Below, piece after piece: positions 27,401 through 39,400 of a DNA stretch of 64,000 nt. The position numbers and the translations under genes were made by a program. Numbering within the stretch: position 1 is the first letter of the stretch; every line of letters begins with the position of its first letter. Source of the stretch: Bimastos eiseni (Eukaryota > Annelida > Clitellata > Crassiclitellata > Lumbricidae); NCBI GenBank assembly GCA_959347315.1, contig OY365822.1:9390149-9454148 (forward strand). Direction: 5' to 3'. The notes under the pieces were generated by a model. That model made no database searches. It was not told where the DNA came from and saw nothing but the letters and a program-made list of their open reading frames with translations.

Positions 27401-30400
27401 CTCAGTCTGTGTGGAGGTATTGGCAGCAATATGCTGCATAGATATCTGGATTTGTCCAAATAACCAAGCAGAAATCAAGGTTTCAATATCTGGGAATATT
27501 ACGCTGAACCCGGGTTCACCGTCACTTTATCGAGAAATTCAACATTCTCCAAACCAAGTAATATTTATCCTCAGTCTGTGTGGAGGTACTGGCAGCAATA
27601 TGCTGAATAGATATTTGGATTTGTCCAAATAACCAAGCAGAAATCAAGGTTTCAATATCTGGGAATATTACGCTGAACCCGGGTTCACCGTCACTTTATC
27701 GAGAAATTCAACATTCTCCAAACCAAGTAATATTTATCCTCAGTCTGTGTGGAGGTACTGGCAGCAATATGCTGAATAGATATTTGGATTTGTCCAAATA
27801 ACCAAGCAGAAATCAAGGTTTCAATATCTGGGAATATTACGCTGAACCCGGGTTCACCGTCACTTTATCGAGAAATTTGACATTCTCCAAACCAAATAAT
27901 ATTTATCCTCAGTCTGTGTGGAGGTATTGGCAGCAATATGCTGAATAGATATCTGGATTTGCCTAAGTAACCAAGCAGAAATCAATGTTTCAAAATCTGG
28001 GAATATTACGCTGAACCCCGGTTCACCGTCACATTATCGAGAAATTTGACATTCTCCAAACCAAATAATATTTATCCTCAGTCTGTGTGGAGGTATTGGC
28101 AGCAATATGCTGCATAGATATCTGGATTTGTCCAAATAACCAAGCAGAAATCAAGGTTTCAATATCTGGGAATATTACCCTGAACCCGGGTTCACCGTCA
28201 CTTTATCGAGAAATTTGACATTCTCCAAACCAAATAATATTTATCCTCAGTCTGTGTGGAGGTATTGGCAGCAATATGCTGCATAGATATCTGGATTTGT
28301 CCAAAAAACCAAGCAGAAATCAAGGTTTCAATATCTGGGAATATTACGCTGAACCCGGGTTCACCGTCAATTTATCGAGAAATTTGACATTCTCAAAACC
28401 AAATAATATTTATCCTCAGTCTGTGTGGAGGTATTGGCAGCAATATGCTGCATAGATATCTGGATTTGTCCAAATAACCAAGCAGAAATCAAGGTTTCAA
28501 TATCTGGGAATATTACGCTGAACCCGGGTTCACCGTCACTTTATCGAGAAATTTGACATTCTCCAAACCAAATAATATTTATCCTCAGTCTGTGTGGAGG
28601 TATTGGCAGCAATATGCTGAATAGATATCTGGATTTGTCCAAATAACCAAGCAGAAATCAAGGTTTCAATATCTGGGAATATTACGCTGGACCCGGGTTC
28701 ACCGTCACATTATCGAGAAATTTGACATTCTCCAAACCAAATAATATTTATCCTCAGTCTGTGTGGAGGTATTGGCAGCAATATGCTGAATAGATATCTG
28801 GATCTGTCCAAATAACCAAGCAGAAATCAAGGTTTCAATATCTGGGAATATTACGCTGAACCCGGGTTCACCGTCACTTTATCGAGAAATTTGACATTCT
28901 CCAAACCAAATAATATTTATCCTCAGTCTGTGTGGAGGTATTGGCAGCAATATGCTGAATAGATATCTGGATTTGTCCAAATAACCAAGCAGAAATCAAG
29001 GTTTCAACATCTGGGAATATTACGCTGAACCCGGGTTCACCGTCACTTTAATGAGAAATTTGACATTCTCCAAACTAAATAATATTTATCCTCAGTCTGT
29101 GTGGAGGTATTGGCAGCAATATGCTGAATAGATATCTGGATTTGTCCAAATAACCAAGCAGAAATCAAGGTTTCAATATCTGGGAATATTACGCTGGACC
29201 CGGGTTCACCGTCACATTATCGAGAAATTTGACATTCTCCAAACCAAATAATATTTATCCTCAGTCTGTGTGGAGGTATTGGCAGCAATATGCTGCATAG
29301 ATATCTGGATTTGTCCAAATAACCAAGCAGAAATCAAGGTTTCAATATCTGGGAATATTACGCTGAACCCGGGTTCACCGTCACTTTATCGAGAAATTTG
29401 ACATTCTCAAAACCAAATAATATTTATCCTCAGTCTGTGTGGACCTATTGGCAGCAATATGCTGAATAGATATCTGGATTTGTCCAAATAACCAAGCAGA
29501 AATCAAGGTTTCAATATCTGGGAATATTACGCTGAACCCCGGTTCACCGTCACATTATCGAGAAATTTGACATTCTCCAAACCAAATAATATTTATCCTC
29601 AGTCTGTGTGGAGGTATTGGCAGCAATATGCTGCATAGATATCTGGATTTGTCCAAATAACCAAGCAGAAATCAAGGTTTCAATATCTGGGAATATTACG
29701 CTGAACCCGGGTTCACCGTCACTTTATCGAGAAATTTGACATTCTCAAAACCAAATAATATTTATCCTCAGTCTGTGTGGAGGTATTGGCAGCAATATGC
29801 TGAATAGATATCTGGATTTGCCTAAGTAACCAAGCAGAAATCAAGGTTTCAATATCTGGGAATATTACGCTGAACCCGGGTTCACCGTCACTTTATCGAG
29901 AAATTCGACATTCTCAAAACCAAATAATATTTATCCTCAGTCTGTGTGGACCTATTGGCAGCAATATGCTGCATAGATATCTGGATTTGTCCAAATAACC
30001 AAGCAGAAATCAAGGTTTCAATATCTGGCAATATTACCCTGAACCCGGGTTCACCGTCACTTTATCGAGAAATTTGACATTCTCAAAACCAAATAATATT
30101 TATCCTCAGTCTGTGTGGAGGTATTGGCAGCAATATGCTGAATAGATATCTGGATTTGCCTAAGTAACCAAGCAGAAATCAATGTTTCAAAATCTGGGAA
30201 TATTACGCTGAACCCCGGTTCACCGTCACATTATCGAGAAATTTGACATTCTCCAAACCAAATAATATTTATCCTCAGTCTGTGTGGAGGTATTGGCAGC
30301 AATATGCTGAATAGATATCTGGATTTGTCCAAATAACCAAGCAGAAATCAAGGTTTCAATATCTGGGAATATTACGCTGAACCCGGGTTCACCGTCATTT

Positions 30401-33400
30401 TATCGAGAAATTCGACATTTTCCATACCAAATAATATTTATCCTCAGTCTGTGTGGAGGTATTGGCAGCAATATGCTGAATAGATATCTGGATTTGTCCA
30501 AATAACCAAGCAGAAATCAAGGTTTCAATATCTGGGAATATTACGCTGAACCCAGGTTCACCGTCACTTTATCGAGAAATTTGACATTCTCCAAACCAAA
30601 TAATATTTATCCTCAGTCTGTGTGGAGGTATTGGCAGCAATATGCTGAATAGATATCTGGATTTGTCCAAATAACCAAGCAGAAATCAAGGTTTCAACAT
30701 CTGGGAATATTACGCTGAACCCGGGTTCACCGTCACTTTAACGAGAAATTTGACATTCTCCAAACCAAATAATATTTATCCTCAGTCTGTGTGGAGGTAT
30801 TGGCAGCAATATGCTGAATAGATATCTGGATTTGTCCAAATAACCAAGCAGAAATCAAGGTTTCAATATCTGGGAATATTACGCTGGACCCGGGTTCACC
30901 GTCACATTATCGAGAAATTTGACATTCTCCAAACCAAATAATATTTATCCTCAGTCTGTGTGGAGGTATTGGCAGCAATATGCTGCATAGATATCTGGAT
31001 TTGTCCAAATAACCAAGCAGAAATCAAGGTTTCAATATCTGGGAATATTACGCTGAACCCGGGTTCACCGTCACTTTATCGAGAAATTTGACATTCTCAA
31101 AACCAAATAATATTTATCCTCAGTCTGTGTGGAGGTATTGGCAGCAATATGCTGCATAGATATCTGGATTTGTCCAAATAACCAAGCAGAAATCAAGGTT
31201 TCAATATCTGGGAATATTACGCTGAACCCCGGTTCACCGTCACATTATCGAGAAATTTGACATTCTCCAAACCAAATAATATTTATCCTCAGTCTGTGTG
31301 GAGGTATTGGCAGCAATATGCTGCATAGATATCTGGATTTGTCCAAATACCCAAGCAGAAATCAAGGTTTCAATATCTGGGAATATTACGCTGAACCCGG
31401 GTTCACCGTCACTTTATCGAGAAATTTGACATTCTCAAAACCAAATAATATTTATCCTCAGTCTGTGTGGAGGTATTGGCAGCAATATGCTGAATAGATA
31501 TCTGGATTTGCCTAAGTAACCAAGCAGAAATCAAGGTTTCAATATCTGGGAATATTACGCTGAACCCGGGTTCACCGTCACTTTATCGAGAAATTTGACA
31601 TTCTCCAAACCAAATAATATTTATCCTCAGTCTGTGTGGAGGTATTGGCAGCAATATGCTGCATAGATATCTGGATTTGTCCAAATAACCAAGCAGAAAT
31701 CAAGGTTTCAATATCTGGGAATATTACCCTGAACCCGGGTTCACCGTCACTTTATCGAGAAATTTGACATTCTCAAAACCAAATAATATTTATCCTCAGT
31801 CTGTGTGGAGGTATTGGCAGCAATATGCTGAATAGATATCTGGATTTGCCTAAGTAACCAAGCAGAAATCAATGTTTCAAAATCTGGGAATATTACGCTG
31901 AACCCCGGTTCACCGTCACATTATCGAGAAATTTGACATTCTCCAAACCAAATAATATTTATCCTCAGTCTGTGTGGAGGTATTGGCAGCAATATGCTGC
32001 ATAGATATCTGGATTTGTCCAAATAACCAAGCAGAAATCAAGGTTTCAATATCTGGGAATATTACCCTGAACCCGGGTTCACCGTCACTTTATCGAGAAA
32101 TTTGACATTCTCCAAACCAAATAATATTTATCCTCAGTCTGTGTGGAGGTATTGGCAGCAATATGCTGCATAGATATCTGGATTTGTCCAAATAACCAAG
32201 CAGAAATCAAGGTTTCAATATCTGGGAATATTACGCTGAACCCGGGTTCACCGTCACTTTATCGAGAAATTTGACAGTCTCAAAACCAAATAATATTTAT
32301 CCGCAGTCTGTGTGGAGGTATTGGCAGCAATATGCTGCATAGATATCTGGATTTGTCCAAATAACCAAGCAGAAATCAAGGTTTCAATATCTGGGAATAT
32401 TACGCTGAACCCGGGTTCACCGTCACTTTATCGAGAAATTTGACATTCTCAAAACCAAATAATATTTATCCTCAGTCTGTGTGGAGGTATTGGCAGCAAT
32501 ATGCTGAATAGATATCTGGATTTGTCCAAATAACCAAGCCGAAATCAAGGTTTTAATATCTGGGAATATTACGCTGGACCCGGGTTCACCGTCACTTTAT
32601 CGAGAAATTCGACATTTTCCATACCAAATAATATTTATCCTCAGTCTGTGTGGAGGTATTGGCAGCAATATGCTGAATAGATATCTGGATTTGTCCAAAT
32701 AACCAAGCAGAAATCAAGGTTTCAATATCTGGGAATATTACGCTGAACCCGGGTTCACCGTCACTTTATCGAGAAATTTGACATTCTCCAAACCAAATAA
32801 TATTTATCCTCAGTCTGTGTGGAGGTATTGGCAGCAATATGCTGCATAGATATCTGGATTTGTCCAAATAACCAAGCAGAAATCAAGGTTTCAATATCTG
32901 GCAATATTACCCTGAACCCGGGTTCACCGTCACTTTATCGAGAAATTTGACATTCTCAAAACCAAATAATATTTATCCTCAGTCTGTGTGGAGGTATTGG
33001 CAGCAATATGCTGAATAGATATCTGGATTTGCCTAAGTAACCAAGCAGAAATCAATGTTTCAAAATCTGGGAATATTACGCTGAACCCCGGTTCACCGTC
33101 ACATTATCGAGAAATTTGACATTCTCCAAACCAAATAATATTTATCCTCAGTCTGTGTGGAGGTATTGGCAGCAATATGCTGAATAGATATCTGGATTTG
33201 TCCAAATAACCAAGCAGAAATCAAGGTTTCATTATCTGGGAATATTACGCTGAACCCGGGTTCACCGTCATTTTATCGAGAAATTCGACATTTTCCATAC
33301 CAAATAATATTTATCCTCAGTCTGTGTGGAGGTATTGGCAGCAATATGCTGAATAGATATCTGGATTTGTCCAAATAACCAAGCAGAAATCAAGGTTTCA

Positions 33401-36400
33401 ATATCTGGGAATATTACGCTGAACCCAGGTTCACCGTCACTTTATCGAGAAATTTGACATTCTCCAAACCAAATAATATTTATCCTCAGTCTGTGTGGAG
33501 GTATTGGCAGCAATATGCTGCATAGATATCTGGATTTGTCCAAATAACCAAGCAGAAATCAAGGTTTCAATATCTGGGAATATTACGCTGAACCCCGGTT
33601 CACCGTCACATTATCGAGAAATTTGACATTCTCCAAACCAAATAATATTTATCCTCAGTCTGTGTGGAGGTATTGGCAGCAATATGCTGCATAGATATCT
33701 GGATTTGTCCAAATACCCAAGCAGAAATCAAGGTTTCAATATCTGGGAATATTACGCTGAACCCGGGTTCACCGTCACTTTATCGAGAAATTTGACATTC
33801 TCAAAACCAAATAATATTTATCCTCAGTCTGTGTGGAGGTATTGGCAGCAATATGCTGAATAGATATCTGGATTTGCCTAAGTAACCAAGCAGAAATCAA
33901 GGTTTCAATATCTGGGAATATTACGCTGAACCCGGGTTCACCGTCACTTTATCGAGAAATTTGACATTCTCCAAACCAAATAATATTTATCCTCAGTCTG
34001 TGTGGAGGTATTGGCAGCAATATGCTGCATAGATATCTGGATTTGTCCAAATAACCAAGCAGAAATCAAGGTTTCAATATCTGGGAATATTACCCTGAAC
34101 CCGGGTTCACCGTCACTTTATCGAGAAATTTGACATTCTCAAAACCAAATAATATTTATCCTCAGTCTGTGTGGAGGTATTGGCAGCAATATGCTGAATA
34201 GATATCTGGATTTGCCTAAGTAACCAAGCAGAAATCAATGTTTCAAAATCTGGGAATATTACGCTGAACCCCGGTTCACCGTCACATTATCGAGAAATTT
34301 GACATTCTCCAAACCAAATAATATTTATCCTCAGTCTGTGTGGAGGTATTGGCAGCAATATGCTGCATAGATATCTGGATTTGTCCAAATAACCAAGCAG
34401 AAATCAAGGTTTCAATATCTGGGAATATTACCCTGAACCCGGGTTCACCGTCACTTTATCGAGAAATTTGACATTCTCCAAACCAAATAATATTTATCCT
34501 CAGTCTGTGTGGAGGTATTGGCAGCAATATGCTGCATAGATATCTGGATTTGTCCAAATAACCAAGCAGAAATCAAGGTTTCAATATCTGGGAATATTAC
34601 GCTGAACCCGGGTTCACCGTCACTTTATCGAGAAATTTGACAGTCTCAAAACCAAATAATATTTATCCGCAGTCTGTGTGGAGGTATTGGCAGCAATATG
34701 CTGCATAGATATCTGGATTTGTCCAAATAACCAAGCAGAAATCAAGGTTTCAATATCTGGGAATATTACGCTGAACCCGGGTTCACCGTCACTTTATCGA
34801 GAAATTTGACATTCTCAAAACCAAATAATATTTATCCTCAGTCTGTGTGGAGGTATTGGCAGCAATATGCTGAATAGATATCTGGATTTGTCCAAATAAC
34901 CAAGCCGAAATCAAGGTTTTAATATCTGGGAATATTACGCTGGACCCGGGTTCACCGTCACTTTATCGAGAAATTCGACATTTTCCATACCAAATAATAT
35001 TTATCCTCAGTCTGTGTGGAGGTATTGGCAGCAATATGCTGAATAGATATCTGGATTTGTCCAAATAACCAAGCAGAAATCAAGGTTTCAATATCTGGGA
35101 ATATTACGCTGAACCCGGGTTCACCGTCACTTTATCGAGAAATTTGACATTCTCCAAACCAAATAATATTTATCCTCAGTCTGTGTGGAGGTATTGGCAG
35201 CAATATGCTGCATAGATATCTGGATTTGTCCAAATAACCAAGCAGAAATCAAGGTTTCAATATCTGGCAATATTACCCTGAACCCGGGTTCACCGTCACT
35301 TTATCGAGAAATTTGACATTCTCAAAACCAAATAATATTTATCCTCAGTCTGTGTGGAGGTATTGGCAGCAATATGCTGAATAGATATCTGGATTTGCCT
35401 AAGTAACCAAGCAGAAATCAATGTTTCAAAATCTGGGAATATTACGCTGAACCCCGGTTCACCGTCACATTATCGAGAAATTTGACATTCTCCAAACCAA
35501 ATAATATTTATCCTCAGTCTGTGTGGAGGTATTGGCAGCAATATGCTGAATAGATATCTGGATTTGTCCAAATAACCAAGCAGAAATCAAGGTTTCAATA
35601 TCTGGGAATATTACGCTGAACCCGGGTTCACCGTCATTTTATCGAGAAATTCGACATTTTCCATACCAAATAATATTTATCCTCAGTCTGTGTGGAGGTA
35701 TTGGCAGCAATATGCTGAATAGATATCTGGATTTGTCCAAATAACCAAGCAGAAATCAAGGTTTCAATATCTGGGAATATTACGCTGAACCCAGGTTCAC
35801 CGTCACTTTATCGAGAAATTTGACATTCTCCAAACCAAATAATATTTATCCTCAGTCTGTGTGGAGGTATTGGCAGCAATATGCTGAATAGATATCTGGA
35901 TTTGTCCAAATAACCAAGCAGAAATCAAGGTTTCAACATCTGGGAATATTACGCTGAACCCGGGTTCACCGTCACTTTAACGAGAAATTTGACATTCTCC
36001 AAACCAAATAATATTTATCCTCAGTCTGTGTGGAGGTATTGGCAGCAATATGCTGAATAGATATCTGGATTTGTCCAAATAACCAAGCAGAAATCAAGGT
36101 TTCAATATCTGGGAATATTACGCTGGACCCGGGTTCACCGTCACATTATCGAGAAATTTGACATTCTCCAAACCAAATAATATTTATCCTCAGTCTGTGT
36201 GGAGGTATTGGCAGCAATATGCTGCATAGATATCTGGATTTGTCCAAATAACCAAGCAGAAATCAAGGTTTCAATATCTGGGAATATTACGCTGAACCCG
36301 GGTTCACCGTCACTTTATCGAGAAATTTGACATTCTCAAAACCAAATAATATTTATCCTCAGTCTGTGTGGAGGTATTGGCAGCAATATGCTGAATAGAT

Positions 36401-39400
36401 ATCTGGATTTGTCCAAATAACCAAGCAGAAATCAAGGTTTCAATATCTGGGAATATTACGCTGGACCGGGTTCACCGTCACTTTATCGAGAAATTTGACA
36501 TTCTCCAAACCAAATAATATTTATCCTCAGTCTGTGTGGAGGTATTGGCAGCAATATGCTGCATAGATATCTGGATTTGTCCAAATAACCAAGCAGAAAT
36601 CAAGGTTTCAATATCTGGGAATATTACCCTGAACCCGGGTTCACCGTCACTTTATCGAGAAATTTGACATTCTCCAAACCAAATAATATTTATCCTCAGT
36701 CTGTGTGGAGGTATTGGCAGCAATATGCTGCATAGATATCTGGATTTGTCCAAATAACCAAGCAGAAATCAAGGTTTCAATATCTGGGAATATTACGCTG
36801 AACCCGGGTTCACCGTCACTTTATCGAGAAATTTGACATTCTCAAAACCAAATAATATTTATCCTCAGTCTGTGTGGAGGTATTGGCAGCAATATGCTGC
36901 ATAGATATCTGGATTTGTCCAAATAACCAAGCAGAAATCAAGGTTTCAATATCTGGGAATATTACGCTGAACCCGGGTTCACCGTCACTTTATCGAGAAA
37001 TTCGACATTTTCCATACCAAATAATATTTATCCTCAGTCTGTGTGGAGGTATTGGCAGCAATATGCTGAATAGATATCTGGATTTGTCCAAATAACCAAG
37101 CAGAAATCAAGGTTTCAATATCTGGGAATATTACGCTGAACCCAGGTTCACCGTCACTTTATCGAGAAATTTGACATTCTCCAAACCAAATAATATTTAT
37201 CCTCAGTCTGTGTGGAAGTATTGGCAGCAATATGCTGAATAGATATCTGGATTTGCCTAAGTAACCAAGCAGAAATCAATGTTCCAAAATCTGGGAATAT
37301 TACGCTGAACCCAGGTTCACCGTCACATTATCGAGAAATTTGACATTCTCCAAACCAAATAATATTTATCCTCAGTCTGTGTGGACCTATTGGCAGCAAT
37401 ATGCTGCATAGATATCTGGATTTGTCCAAATAACCAAGCAGAAATCAAGGTTTCAATATCTGGGAATATTACGCTGAACCCGGGTTCACCGTCACTTTAT
37501 CGAGAAATTTGACATTCTCAAAACCAAATAATATTTATCCTCAGTCTGTGTGGACCTATTGGCAGCAATATGCTGAATAGATATCTGGATTTGTCCAAAT
37601 AACCAAGCAGAAATCAAGGTTTCAATATCTGGGAATATTACGCTGAACCCCGGTTCACCGTCACATTATCGAGAAATTTGACATTCTCCAAACCAAATAA
37701 TATTTATCCTCAGTCTGTGTGGAGGTATTGGCAGCAATATGCTGCATAGATATCTGGATTTGTCCAAATAACCAAGCAGAAATCAAGGTTTCAATATCTG
37801 GGAATATTACGCTGAACCCGGGTTCACCGTCACTTTATCGAGAAATTTGACATTCTCAAAACCAAATAATATTTATCCTCAGTCTGTGTGGAGGTATTGG
37901 CAGCAATATGCTGCATAGATATCTGGATTTGTCCAAATAACCAAGCAGAAATCAAGGTTTCAATGCCTGGGAATATTACGCTGAACCCGGGTCCACCGTC
38001 ACTTTATCGAGAAATTTGACATTCTCCAAACCAAATAATATTTATCCTCAGTCTGTGTGGAGGTATTGGCAGCAATATGCTGAATAGATATCTGGATTTG
38101 TCCAAATAACCAAGCAGAAATCAAGGTTTCAATATCTGGGAATATTACGCTGAACCCGGGTTCACCGTCACTTTATCGAGAAATTCGACATTTTCCATAC
38201 CAAATAATATTTATCCTCAGTCTGTGTGGAGGTATTGGCAGCAATATGCTGAATAGATATCTGGATTTGTCCAAATAACCAAGCAGAAATCAAGGTTTCA
38301 ATATCTGGGAATATTACGCTGAACCCGGGTTCACCGTCACTTTATCGAGAAATTTGACATTCTCCAAACCAAATAATATTTATCCTCAGTCTGTGTGGAC
38401 CTATTGGCAGCAATATGCTGAATAGATATCTGGATTTGCCTAAGTAACCAAGCAGAAATCAAGGTTTCAATATCTGGGAATATTACGCTGAACCCGGGTT
38501 CACCGTCACTTTATCGAGAAATTTGACATTCTCAAAACCAAATAATATTTATCCTCAGTCTGTGTGGAGGTATTGGCAGCAATATGCTGCATAGATATCT
38601 GGATTTGTCCAAATAACCAAGCAGAAATCAAGGTTTCAATATCTGGGAATATTACGCTGAACCCGGGTTCACCGTCAATTTATCGAGAAATTTGACATTC
38701 TCAAAACCAAATAATATTTATCCAGCATCTGAGAGGACCTATTGGCATCAAAATTATGCATAGATATCTTCACTTCTTCAAATAACAATGCAGAAATTAA
38801 GGCCTCAATATTTGTGAAGATAATGCTGAACCCGGGTTCACTGAATTTTTATCGAGAAACTCGACATGCTCCAAACCAAATAAGATTTATCCAGCATCTG
38901 AGAGGACCTATTGGCATCAAAATACTGCACAAATATCTTCACTTCTTCAAATAACAAGGTAGAAATTAAGGCTGCAATATTTGTGAAGATAACGCTGAAC
39001 CCGGGTTCACTGAATTTTTATCGAGAAACTTGACATGCTCCAAACCAAATAAGAATTATCCAGCATCTGAGAGGACCTATTGGCATCAAAATTCAGCATA
39101 GATATCTACACTTCTTCAAATGCTCCAAACCAAATAAGATTTATCCAGCATCTGAGGGGACCTATTGGCATCAAAATTCTCCATAGATATCGTGACTTCT
39201 TCAAATAGCATAGCAGAAATTAAGGTTTCATAATTCGTGAAGATAACGCTGAATCCGGATTCACTGAATTTTGTCACAAGACATGTTGAATTAAGGTTGC
39301 TGGTTGTGTTTTAATTTAAAATCTGTTTTACGATCACAGAGGCAAATCCTGGTAGGGGAATTGTCCTACGGGCAAAATAACGATCCAGAAAATTGTGGAT

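Larger units (their letters stand above)
9085..39280 (+). repeat. 169-bp satellite DNA array (about 174 homogenised monomers plus diverged edges)
   Basis: Monomer period is 169 bp (for example repeats of GGAGGTATTGGCAGC at 9493, 9662 and 9831). From 9493 to 38566 the distance is 29,073 = 172 x 169 + 5, accounted for by two 4-bp insertions (near 22070 and 26300) and three 1-bp deletions (near 13980, 17865 and 36468). Each monomer contains the 14-bp palindrome TGAACCCGGGTTCA or a close variant. Since 169 leaves remainder 1 on division by 3, the frame shifts with each monomer; the recurring open frames of 67-73 codons inside the array are by-products and not genes. Confidence 0.98.

Noticed and set aside
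12195..37095. Repeated 67-73-codon open frames starting [14 protein letters not shown] inside the satellite
   Set aside because: They follow from the monomer sequence, span about 1.3 monomers, and the 169-bp period shifts frame at each unit. There are no start or splice signals and substitutions do not respect codons.
9085..39280. CRISPR-like array
   Set aside because: Units are directly abutting 169-bp monomers without unique spacers, in a eukaryotic intron.
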